Of a DNA stretch of 5,741 nt, positions 1 to 5,741 are shown in pieces. Where the stretch lies: contig CAYTFZ010000136.1 in NCBI GenBank assembly GCA_964437215.1, forward strand, positions 1 through 5,741, written 5' to 3'. The first letter of the stretch is position 1. Each line of letters starts with the position of its first letter. The stretch is from JAAYAN01 sp964437215. GTDB taxonomy: Bacteria; Bacteroidota; Ignavibacteria; Ignavibacteriales; Melioribacteraceae. Under the pieces are notes generated by a model, which searched no databases, was not told the DNA's origin, and was given only the letters and a program-made list of their open reading frames with translations. Made by a program: the position numbers and the translations under genes.

Positions 1-191
1 CAATAAATTTATCTAAAAAAACATACCGGATAATTAAACAGAATCTTTTTTGGGCTTTCTTTTATAATGCGCTTGGAATTCCTTTGGCTGCTCTAGGAAT
101 GTTAAACCCGATGATTGCAGCACTTGCAATGTCATTCAGTTCTGTGTTTGTGGTTAGCAATTCGTTGAGGTTAAAGAGGATAAAGATTTAA
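1..191 (+). CDS. copA: Copper-exporting P1B-type ATPase, C-terminal fragment
   Basis: This is the 3' end of a gene that begins before the window. The frame is open from base 3 to the TAA at 189-191, giving 62 codons. The peptide contains KQNLFWAFFYNALGIP and then LNPMIAALAMSFSSVFVV, the last two transmembrane helices of a Cu+-transporting P1B-1 ATPase. Both signatures of the Cu+ subclass are visible: YN(x)4P in the seventh helix (YNALGIP) and MxxSS in the eighth (MSFSS). Known members pump Cu+ out of the cytoplasm across the inner membrane using ATP; these residues help form the metal site together with a CPC motif that would lie upstream and cannot be seen. The loop between the two helices is short, as in many CopA-like proteins. 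The tail (SLRLKRIKI) is basic, which suggests a cytoplasmic C-terminus. No convincing terminator follows the stop. Confidence 0.9.
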   Translation, partial: INLSKKTYRIIKQNLFWAFFYNALGIPLAALGMLNPMIAALAMSFSSVFVVSNSLRLKRIKI

Positions 192-234
192 TGTCTGAAA
201 TTATTTTTCTTTCACAAATTCACTTTTTATAACG

Positions 235-261
235 TAGGTGATACAAACATTGCATCACTTG
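235..261. repeat. REP-like palindrome A (left outer)
   Basis: The arms TAGGTGATACAA (235-246) and TTGCATCACTTG (250-261) are separated by ACA. Nine Watson-Crick pairs, two G-T wobbles and one A/C mismatch would form in a single-strand fold. The sequence matches palindrome B (911-937) at 22 of 27 positions in direct orientation, and both are followed by CA. It lies 43 bases after the copA stop. No T-run follows on either strand, so it is not a classical intrinsic terminator. Confidence 0.7.
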
Positions 262-291
262 CAAAAAATCAGACCAACATTCTTAATTGAC

Positions 292-311
292 GTGATGCAT
301 ATATGCATCAC
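292..311. repeat. REP-like palindrome C (perfect, left inner)
   Basis: GTGATGCATATATGCATCAC is a perfect 20-base palindrome; it could fold as an 8-bp stem with a TATA loop. It shares the GTGATGCA/TGCATCAC core with palindromes A and B but has a different loop. The flank continues as CTAC (312-315), so GCATCACCTAC at 305-315 is the inverted partner of GTAGGTGATAC at 234-244, with 10 of 11 positions matching. It ends 13 bases before the RAYT stop codon on the RAYT's 3' side. Confidence 0.7.
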
Positions 312-324
312 CTACAAATTATTT

Positions 325-840
325 CTATAACCCATCTAAGTTTTCATGGTCACCCTTTTCTAATTCCCATTTTAACGGATTTAGCTCGATATATTTTCTA
401 ATTTTATAAAGTTCTTTATCATTCCTGATTATTCTATCATAATACGATTTTTGCCAAATCTTTCCATCAAACTTCGAAATGTTTTTTATATCAATTGTAC
501 ATTGACGCTTAAATTGTTGAATTACTTTTGAAACAACCATCTTTGTTCTGTCAAAACTATTGTCATTTTCAGGTTTGCTATTCACAATTAAAACCAGATG
601 GATATGGTTTGGCATTACAACAAAATAGTCCAATTCGCAGTTTTTAAATATTTTTGGGATATTCAGGATGTTGGTTTGAACTCTTTTACCTGCTTCATTG
701 AGAATTACTTTATTTTCAATTATTTTTCCAAATATTTCAATATGCGAAAAAGTAGAGATGGTTAAAAAATAATAACCTTGATTGGAATAATCGAAAGTCT
801 TTAATCTGTTTGATTTGTTGAGAAACATAAAAACTCTCAA
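325..840 (-). CDS. REP-associated tyrosine transposase (RAYT, Y1_Tnp family)
   Basis: The protein is a small HUH-type single-strand DNA endonuclease of the IS200-like Y1 transposase superfamily, RAYT branch. Residue numbers follow the 171-aa reading from TTG at 838-840. A conserved N-terminal strand (YYFLTIST, 23-30) leads to the metal-binding motif MPNHIHLVLIV (76-86) with the HUH histidines H79 and H81. The C-terminal block WQKSYYDRIIRNDKELYK (129-146) carries Y133/Y134, one of which is probably the nucleophile, followed by YIELNPLKW (150-158), a block typical of Bacteroidota-type RAYTs. Length and motifs look intact. The ATG at 826-828 (167 aa) is a more likely start than the upstream TTG, because the common N-terminal alignment begins just after it; neither start has a strong ribosome-binding site. 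Known RAYTs cut and join REP palindromes, and three such palindromes flank this gene. Whether it is still active cannot be judged from sequence. Confidence 0.92.
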   Translation of the reverse strand: MRVFMFLNKSNRLKTFDYSNQGYYFLTISTFSHIEIFGKIIENKVILNEAGKRVQTNILNIPKIFKNCELDYFVVMPNHIHLVLIVNSKPENDNSFDRTKMVVSKVIQQFKRQCTIDIKNISKFDGKIWQKSYYDRIIRNDKELYKIRKYIELNPLKWELEKGDHENLDGL

Positions 841-860
841 TATCAGATTGTAGTTTATAG

Positions 861-866
861 ATTATA
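861..866 (-). promoter_or_regulatory. Possible -10 box for the RAYT gene
   Basis: On the minus strand this reads TATAAT, a perfect match to the sigma-70 type -10 hexamer, about 32 bases upstream of the ATG at 826-828. I could not find a recognisable -35 box at the usual spacing. In such AT-rich sequence a chance match is quite possible, so this is a weak call. Confidence 0.2.
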
Positions 867-910
867 AAACATTAACACTTTGTTTGGGGATTGAATCATT
901 TTATTTTTTA

Positions 911-937
911 CAGGTGATGCAAACCTTGCACCACCTG
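911..937. repeat. REP-like palindrome B (right outer)
   Basis: The arms CAGGTGATGCAA (911-922) and TTGCACCACCTG (926-937) are separated by ACC. Eleven of twelve positions pair, with one A/C mismatch at the seventh pair. It lies 15 bases beyond the pepF stop and about 70 bases upstream of the RAYT start. Neither strand shows a T-run after the stem: the minus strand reads TAAAAAATAAAA there. A classical terminator is therefore unlikely, although the fold could protect the 3' end of the pepF mRNA, as REP stems are known to do in enterobacteria. Confidence 0.75.
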
Positions 938-952
938 CATTATAACAAAATA

Positions 953-2857
953 TTATTTCTCTTTCAGCAGTTCTTCCATTGTATCAAGTAATTGGTTCAT
1001 TTTCTTAACAACTGCTAAAATCGGTTCCGGAGTTGTCATATCTAATCCGGCATCTTTTAAAACATCAATCGGATATTTTGATTGCCCTGCTTTAAGAAAA
1101 TTAAGATATTTATCAATTGCCGGCTGACCTTCTTTTTTGATTTTTGCTGTTAAAGCTTCGCTTGCGGCAAAACCAGTTGCATACTGGAAAACATAAAAAT
1201 TATAATAGAAATGAGGTATACGCGACCAAGAATATGTTTCTTCCTCGTCAACAACCATCTCGGGTCCCCAGTATTTCTGATAAATTTCACCATATTTTTC
1301 AGATAGATTATCGAAATTCAGAGCATCACCTTTTTCCGTTGTTTCATTAACATACTGCTCAAATTCAGCAAACATTGTCTGTCTGTAAAATGTAGTAGTT
1401 ATATTATTCAAATATTTTTCAATCAAAGCAAGTTTTTGGTTCTTACTTTTGGCGTTTTCAATCAAATAATCAAGCAGCAACGCTTCATTTGCAGTTGAGG
1501 CTATTTCTGCAAGGAAGATAGAATAATCTGCATAAGGAAATGGCTGAGTGTTTCCGGTATAATACGAATGCATATTATGCCCCATTTCGTGTGCAAGCGT
1601 AAATACATCGTTTAACTGGTTGTTCCAGTTCAATAAAACATAAGGATGAACACCATAAGTTGAACCGGATGAATAAGCGCCGCTTCGTTTGTTAGGGGTT
1701 TCATAAACATCAATCCACCTGTTATTATAGGCGTTTTTTAAGTCGGCAATATATTGTTCGCCCATAGGCTTCAAAGCTTGTAGAGTCATTTCCTTACCTT
1801 TTTCGTAATCATATTCATCCTTTTCAGAAGGAAATAAAGTTACATAAGTATCGTAAGTATGCAGCGAATCAATTTTAAGATATTCTTTTTTAATTTTTGC
1901 CCATCTGTGCATCGGAGCAAAATTATTATTAACAATTTGCACTAAATTATCGTAAACAGTTATCGGGATATTATTTCCATCCAGTGCTGCTTCTCGGGCT
2001 GAATTATATTTCCTTGCTTTAGCATTGAAAATGTTCGCTTTAATATTTCCGTTAAAAAGCGAAGTGATTGTGTTTTTATACTTTTTGAAAGGGATATAAA
2101 AACCGCGGTAAACTCTTTCACGGAAAGCTCTGTTGCTAGAATACATTGCTGCGTAATATCTTCCATGAGAAATTTGAATATCGTTTCCGTTTTCATCCTT
2201 TACACTCGGGAATTCGATATCGGCATTTTCGAACATACTGAAAGTATTGTATGGAACTTGCAACACCGGAGAAACAAGCGACATGAGTTCTTCCTGTTCT
2301 TTTGGAAGAGTATGTGCTTTCATTCTTACGATATTATCAATCGCTTGTCTGTATAATCCTAAATCTTTGTTCTCAGATAGGAATTTATTCAATTTCTCTT
2401 CTGGGATTGAAAGAATTTCGGGACGCATAAATGAAGTTGCCGCACCTATAGTTGAGAATAAAGTTGTTACTTCATCACTCATGGACTGATATTTAGTAAC
2501 TTTCAAATCGAGGTCTTTTGCTAAATTCGAATAAAGTGCAACTCTTTCGAGTTTAATACTTACTTCATCATCAAACTTCAAACACTTTAAAAGCATTTCA
2601 GCCGATTCGCCAAGTTTACCATTGAACTCACTATAACCTTCGGCTTGCTCCTTCACCCACTCAAAATCTTTCCTCCAATCATCTTCCGTTTGATAAATAT
2701 CCTTTAAATTCCATTTGTATTTATTATCAATTTTGTCACGCGAAATAAGTCCGCCGGAATTTTCTCCCTCTTGAGAATAAACAAAAGTACCATTGAAAAG
2801 TAACATAATTGCAACCACCATAATTAAATAATTGAAAAATGTTTTTATTGATTTCAT
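953..2857 (-). CDS. pepF: Exported M3-family oligoendopeptidase F
   Basis: This is a zinc metallopeptidase of family M3, oligoendopeptidase F type (634 aa), which cleaves short and medium oligopeptides. The zinc motif HEMGH is at 423-427, with E424 as the catalytic base. The third ligand is E451 in FLAEIASTANEALL, 28 residues after H423 as expected. Other family blocks are KRSGAYSSGSTYG (390-402) and RIPHFYYNFYVFQYATG (546-562), which supplies the substrate-side His and Tyr residues. The segment around 45-60 (NKYKWNLKDIYQTEDD) is the usual start of cytosolic PepF; here about 40 extra residues precede it. Residues 1-29 look like a signal peptide: lysines at 2 and 5, a hydrophobic core at about 10-21 and a possible cut near VYS-Q. 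There is no lipobox cysteine, so a soluble periplasmic or secreted enzyme is inferred. AAGGA at 2864-2868 lies 6 bases before the ATG and supports this start. The gene is divergent from the POT-like transporter. Confidence 0.95.
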   Translation of the reverse strand: MKSIKTFFNYLIMVVAIMLLFNGTFVYSQEGENSGGLISRDKIDNKYKWNLKDIYQTEDDWRKDFEWVKEQAEGYSEFNGKLGESAEMLLKCLKFDDEVSIKLERVALYSNLAKDLDLKVTKYQSMSDEVTTLFSTIGAATSFMRPEILSIPEEKLNKFLSENKDLGLYRQAIDNIVRMKAHTLPKEQEELMSLVSPVLQVPYNTFSMFENADIEFPSVKDENGNDIQISHGRYYAAMYSSNRAFRERVYRGFYIPFKKYKNTITSLFNGNIKANIFNAKARKYNSAREAALDGNNIPITVYDNLVQIVNNNFAPMHRWAKIKKEYLKIDSLHTYDTYVTLFPSEKDEYDYEKGKEMTLQALKPMGEQYIADLKNAYNNRWIDVYETPNKRSGAYSSGSTYGVHPYVLLNWNNQLNDVFTLAHEMGHNMHSYYTGNTQPFPYADYSIFLAEIASTANEALLLDYLIENAKSKNQKLALIEKYLNNITTTFYRQTMFAEFEQYVNETTEKGDALNFDNLSEKYGEIYQKYWGPEMVVDEEETYSWSRIPHFYYNFYVFQYATGFAASEALTAKIKKEGQPAIDKYLNFLKAGQSKYPIDVLKDAGLDMTTPEPILAVVKKMNQLLDTMEELLKEK

Positions 2858-3074
2858 AATATTTCCTTTATTTTAAAATATTAGTTCAAATGTAAGGAAC
2901 TATTTTGCCGAAATCCACGATAAATTACGCCAACTGAATTATTAAAAATAATAATAAAATTTCTTTTTTGCCGGAAGATATTCAGGTGTAAATCTCGCAT
3001 CATTATTAATGCTTTTAAATTTACTTTTTTACTGTATTATGTTTATTATTAGGCTTTAAAAAAAGGAAGACAAA
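2858..3074. promoter_or_regulatory. Divergent promoter region between pepF and the POT-like gene
   Basis: This is a 217-base AT-rich spacer between two divergently transcribed genes, so it must hold both start regions. Toward pepF, TACATTTG (minus strand, 2894 to 2887) matches the Bacteroidota -7 consensus TAnnTTTG and lies about 30 bases from the ATG; a good -33 element is not obvious. It lies inside an inverted repeat, TAGTTC (2882-2887) and GAACTA (2897-2902), with a 9-base gap, which could be an operator or chance. Toward the transporter, TATTAT at 3035-3040 is a possible -10 without a clear -35. Ribosome-binding sites are AAGGA (minus, 2864-2868) and AGGAAG (plus, 3064-3069). No small ORF or RNA gene is apparent. 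Confidence 0.4.
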
Positions 3075-4409
3075 ATGAGTGTAAACACAGCCGAAGAAAA
3101 ATTATCGTGGAAATTTCCCAAGGATTTTTGGATTGCAAATGTGCTTGAACTTTTTGAAAGGGCGGCATATTATGGATTTTTCATCGTGCTTACTTTATTT
3201 CTCACTGATATTGTCGGTTTTAATGATATAGAAACAGGAATAATTGCAGGACTTTTTTATGGCGGACTGTATTTACTTCCTCCTTTTGTAGGCGCTTATG
3301 TTGATAAAATTGGATTCAAAAAAGGACTTATAATTGCTTTCAGTCTTTTAACTACCGGATATTTCTTTCTCGGCATAACTTCTTCAAAAGTTTTCGTTCT
3401 GTTCTTCCTTTTAGTTTTAATGGTTGGCGCTTCGTTTATAAAACCACTGATAACCGGAACAGTTGCTAAAACAACTACAGAAAAAAACCGGGCACGCGGA
3501 TTTTCCCTCTTTTACTGGGTTGTAAACATCGGAGCATTTTCCGGTAAAACTTTTGTGCCTTACATCCGCCAGGGAATTGGATTGGAATATGTGAACTTTT
3601 TCTCAGCCTTTTGTGCATTTTTAGCGTTATTATTCGCTTTGTTTTTCTATAAAGAACCGGATAATACATCTTCTGGGAAAACTCTTGAAGATGTATTAAA
3701 AGCTTTAATTGCAATATTTTCAAAGCCCAGACTAATAATCCTTACATTAATAATTGCAGGATTTTGGCTTATTCAAGCGCAACTATATGCCACTATGCCA
3801 AAGTTTGTTATACGAATGATTGGCGAAAGCGCAAAACCCGAATGGCTTGCAAATGTTAATCCTTTTATAGTGGTTGTTTTTGTCGTTCTTATTACACAAT
3901 TAATGCGCAAATTTCACTCTGTTACTTCAATGCTTGTTGGAATGTTAATTATGCCGGTTTCAGCTTTTTCAATGTCGCTCGGTCCCTGGCTCGAAAATTT
4001 ATACGGAAATTCAATTTCCCTTGGTTTTGCCAATCTGGTTTTTCATCCATTAACAATTATGATGGTTGTAGGAATAATTTTGCAAGGACTTGCAGAATGT
4101 TTTATTTCACCCCGCTTTTTGGAATATTTTTCTCTTCAAGCTCCTAAAGGTGAAGAAGGACTTTACTTGGGATTCAGCCATTTGCATTCTTTCTTTTCGG
4201 CGATAATCGGTTTTTCACTATCGGGATTTCTGTTAGATAAATATTGCCCGGATCCTTCAACTTTACCAGCGGGACTAACCGAAATGCAAAAAGCCGCTTA
4301 CTATTCCGATGCGCATTTTATTTGGTATTATTTTGCCGGCATCGGAATTATTTCGGCAATTTCGCTTTTAATTTTCAGGATTGTAACGAAAAAAATTGAC
4401 GGGAATTAA
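3075..4409 (+). CDS. POT/PTR2-like MFS transporter (probable peptide or peptide-like substrate carrier)
   Basis: This is an inner-membrane protein of 444 aa with about 12 hydrophobic segments, from the Major Facilitator Superfamily and closest in motifs to proton-coupled oligopeptide transporters (POT/PTR2). The first helix carries ELFERAAYYG (25-34), the ExxER motif that POTs use for proton coupling. The MFS loop between helices 2 and 3 is GAYVDKIGFKKG (73-84). SLFYWVVNIGAF (144-155) corresponds to the POT FYxxINxG block. WLANVNPFIVVV (257-268) resembles the seventh-helix region of POTs. LAECFISPRFLEYFSLQAP (339-357) resembles the tenth-helix block, with E341 at the position of the substrate-binding glutamate. 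AGGAAG five bases upstream supports the ATG. Several motifs deviate from well-studied di/tripeptide permeases (AAYYG rather than FSYYG; FIKPLI rather than FKPN), so the substrate is uncertain. Divergent pairing with an exported oligopeptidase favours peptides. The stop overlaps that of the convergent downstream gene. Confidence 0.85.
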   Translation: MSVNTAEEKLSWKFPKDFWIANVLELFERAAYYGFFIVLTLFLTDIVGFNDIETGIIAGLFYGGLYLLPPFVGAYVDKIGFKKGLIIAFSLLTTGYFFLGITSSKVFVLFFLLVLMVGASFIKPLITGTVAKTTTEKNRARGFSLFYWVVNIGAFSGKTFVPYIRQGIGLEYVNFFSAFCAFLALLFALFFYKEPDNTSSGKTLEDVLKALIAIFSKPRLIILTLIIAGFWLIQAQLYATMPKFVIRMIGESAKPEWLANVNPFIVVVFVVLITQLMRKFHSVTSMLVGMLIMPVSAFSMSLGPWLENLYGNSISLGFANLVFHPLTIMMVVGIILQGLAECFISPRFLEYFSLQAPKGEEGLYLGFSHLHSFFSAIIGFSLSGFLLDKYCPDPSTLPAGLTEMQKAAYYSDAHFIWYYFAGIGIISAISLLIFRIVTKKIDGN

Positions 4410-5718
4410 CTTTCAGCAGTTTTCCTGCTTTTAGCTAACGCGATAAAAAAAGCCGAACTTACATAAACTNNNNNNNNNNNNNNNNNNNNNNNNNNNNNNN
4501 NNNNNNNNNNNNNNNNNNNNNNNNNNNNNNNNNNNNNNNNNNNNNNNNNNNNNNNNNNNNNNNNNNNNNAGCAGTTTTCCTGCTTTTAGCTAACGCGATA
4601 AAAAAAGCCGAACTTACATAAACTGTTAATATGATAAAACTTAGATGAAGTGATTTTAATTCGGCGATAAAGCCTAAAATCACCGGTCCTAAAAGAAACC
4701 CGATATTTGTAGTTGCTGCAACAAACGAAACTCCGTCTTCTGTTTTTATGCCCTCAATTCTCGAAGCCAGCCGGTAAACTTCGGGTACAACCACCGAAAA
4801 TCCTAATCCTACAACAAAAAAACCAAAAATAGAAACGATAGGATTAATTATTAAAACCAGCAGGAAACCAGATATTCCAACTAAACTTGAGTACATTATC
4901 AGTTTCCACGAACCTAATTTTTGGCTTAAAGAATCGCCGGAAAAACGACCTATCATCATAGCAAAAGCAAATGCCGAATATCCGAAACCGAGAAATTTAC
5001 CGTCAATATTTATGATTTTTTTAAGATACAGAGCGCTCCAATCGGCAACCGCTCCCTCGGAAACCATTACTACCAGTCCCGTAACAGCTATTATAAACAG
5101 CGGTTTGAATAATTTTGTCTTTTGTTTTTTTTCAATTACGGTGTCGCTTTTGCGGGCATAATAGTGGTGTTTCAATTTGGTTTGAATTATCAGAATAATA
5201 GTTACAAGAATTGAAATATGCAGAATAGGGTTTTCTAAAGTTGCCGCAACATAGCTGCCTGTTGCCGCGCCTATCATTCCGCCAAGACTCCAAAAACCGT
5301 GACTGCCGGACATCACGTAAAACCCGTCCTGTTTTTCGATTGTGGCTGTAAGCGTATTTAGCGAAATTGCATAACACGAGCTCGCCATTCCGAAAATAAA
5401 TAAAGCCGCGCAAAGCGAAGTATAATCGTACGCAAGAAAAGGTCCGTAAAAGGAAATACAATATACAATCAGCGCGAAATATGCATTTCTGCCAACGCCG
5501 ACTTTTTTAATAATGTGTTTGGCAATGCGAATCATAAAAAATGCGCCAAGCCCCGAGAAAAATATTGCTTTGCCGATTCGTCCTTCTGTTATTCCTATTT
5601 TTTCGGCAATGTGCGGAATATAAGTTACCCAACCGCTGAAAATAAGACTGAAGCAGGTATATAAAAATGCCGAAGCAAAGTATTTCTGGTTTTTATAGAA
5701 TAATTTAAATGATGTCAT
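4406..5718 (-). CDS. MosC/YbjJ-like MFS transporter, interrupted by an assembly gap
   Basis: This is a 12-helix Major Facilitator protein, predicted in the inner membrane. It starts at the ATG at 5716-5718, with no clear ribosome-binding site upstream, and 383 codons are readable down to base 4570. Family marks are SHGFWSLGGMIGAATG (139-154), EGAVADWSALYL (221-232) at the start of the second half, and GYSAFAFAMMIGRFSGD (246-262). These resemble the MosC/YbjJ group, whose substrates are mostly unknown; MosC is linked to rhizopine use, so no substrate is claimed here. A charged loop at about 181-205 joins the two halves. Reading through the N run would give a false tail. Because the bases at 4570-4624 repeat 4415-4469 exactly, the true continuation is into 4414 and below: Glu, Ser, then TAA at 4406-4408. 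The reconstructed protein is 385 aa, a normal MFS length. Confidence 0.85.
4415..4469. repeat. 55-bp contig-end overlap, copy 1 (artefact)
   Basis: These 55 bases, from AGCAGTTTTCC to ACATAAACT, directly precede the N run and are identical to 4570-4624. This is best explained as the same genomic stretch present at the ends of two contigs that were scaffolded without being merged, not as a biological repeat. Confidence 0.92.
4470..4569. other. Assembly gap of exactly 100 N
   Basis: The run is exactly 100 N, a conventional placeholder for a gap of unknown size. It lies inside the 3' end of the MosC-like gene and shifts the apparent frame, because 100 is not a multiple of 3. With identical 55-base flanks on both sides, the true gap length appears to be minus 55, meaning an overlap with no missing bases. 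Confidence 0.97.
4570..4624. repeat. 55-bp contig-end overlap, copy 2 (artefact)
   Basis: This is an exact copy of 4415-4469, directly following the N run. It encodes the C-terminal residues from about VYVSS to SRKTA of the MosC-like transporter on the minus strand. Removing 4470-4624 restores a continuous gene ending at 4406. Confidence 0.92.
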
Positions 5719-5741
5719 TTGTCAAATGGATTAAATATTAA

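Larger units (their letters stand above)
227..945. mobile_element. RAYT gene with flanking REP-like palindromes
   Basis: A RAYT-type transposase gene is bracketed by short imperfect palindromes: two on its 3' side (235-261 and 292-311) and one on its 5' side (911-937). The outer two also align as inverted ends, because TTATAA followed by three bases and AGGTG starts at 227 reading rightward and at 945 reading leftward; I count 27 of 35 matching positions. This is the known arrangement of RAYT genes with REP/REPIN sequences: the protein is a single-strand HUH endonuclease related to IS200/IS605 TnpA and recognises the palindromes at its own flanks. The module sits between copA and pepF. Its exact boundaries are inferred, since RAYTs usually behave as single-copy domesticated genes and leave no target-site duplication. 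Confidence 0.6.

Noticed and set aside
196..214. Possible copA terminator (TGAAA and TTTCA with a 9-base loop).
   Set aside because: It has a 5-bp A/T-dominated stem with a large loop and no T-run after it, so it is not convincing.
234..315. A short CRISPR array or riboswitch formed by the repeated GTGATGCA units.
   Set aside because: There are only two units, in opposite orientation, with no regular spacers and no cas genes. The nearest downstream gene is on the other strand, so a riboswitch role does not fit; the RAYT context explains them better.
1144..2489. Several 60-80 codon open frames on both strands inside pepF (1144-1350, 1960-2196, 2165-2356, 2247-2489).
   Set aside because: All lie within the strongly supported pepF coding frame, resemble no protein I recognise and have no independent start signals.
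3475..3723. An 82-codon minus-strand open frame inside the POT-like gene.
   Set aside because: It is antisense to a well-supported membrane protein gene and has no recognisable motif.
4415..4432. Possible intrinsic terminator for the POT-like gene (AGCAG, TTTTC loop, CTGCT, then TTT).
   Set aside because: The stem is only 5 bp with a weak, short T-run, and the segment also codes for the C-terminus of the convergent gene, so chance pairing is likely.
4459..4469. Apparent C-terminal end (Phe-Met-stop) of the MosC-like protein left of the N run.
   Set aside because: It arises only because 100 N shifts the frame into the duplicated copy. The real end is at 4406 once the overlap is collapsed.
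4415..4624. A true 55-bp direct repeat, such as a target-site or attachment-site duplication.
   Set aside because: The copies abut the N placeholder exactly on both sides and lie within a gene that becomes intact when one is removed, so an assembly overlap is far more likely.
5132..5461. A 109-codon open frame inside the MosC-like gene.
   Set aside because: It lies on the same strand but in another frame. Its composition, rich in Arg, Cys and Ser, is typical of an out-of-frame reading of a membrane protein gene.

Overview
The window is AT-rich and reads as ordinary bacterial chromosome. It looks like a draft or metagenome-derived assembly, because it contains a run of exactly 100 N. The low GC, the Bacteroidota-type RAYT transposase, the export-tagged M3 oligopeptidase and the POT-like carrier suggest the FCB (Bacteroidota/Ignavibacteriota/Chlorobiota) group. 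Clear Shine-Dalgarno sequences before two genes fit Ignavibacteriota somewhat better than typical Bacteroidota. This placement is inference; there is no rRNA or marker gene here.

Layout, left to right. (1) Bases 1-191 hold the last 62 codons of a copper-exporting P1B-type ATPase (+). (2) Bases 227-945 hold a RAYT-type (REP-associated tyrosine transposase) gene on the minus strand, with two short palindromes on one side and one on the other, all sharing a GTGATGCA/TGCATCAC core. (3) Bases 953-2857 (minus) encode an M3-family oligoendopeptidase F with an N-terminal signal peptide. (4) A 217-bp divergent intergenic region follows. (5) Bases 3075-4409 (+) encode a POT/PTR2-like MFS transporter. 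(6) Bases 4406-5718 (minus) encode a second, unrelated MFS protein of the MosC/YbjJ type, interrupted near its 3' end by the N gap.

The main structural point concerns the gap. The 55 bases before it (4415-4469) are repeated exactly after it (4570-4624). Removing the gap and one copy gives the MosC-like gene a natural end (two more codons, Glu-Ser, then TAA) whose stop overlaps the stop of the convergent POT-like gene. The gap is therefore almost certainly an assembly artefact, and no sequence is missing.

Functionally, the divergent pair of exported oligopeptidase and POT-like carrier could form a small peptide-scavenging unit: the peptidase trims oligopeptides outside the cytoplasm and the carrier imports the products. 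The RAYT and its palindromes form the only mobile-type module. I see no phage, CRISPR, toxin-antitoxin or defence genes, and no convincing previously undescribed system beyond the RAYT/palindrome module.
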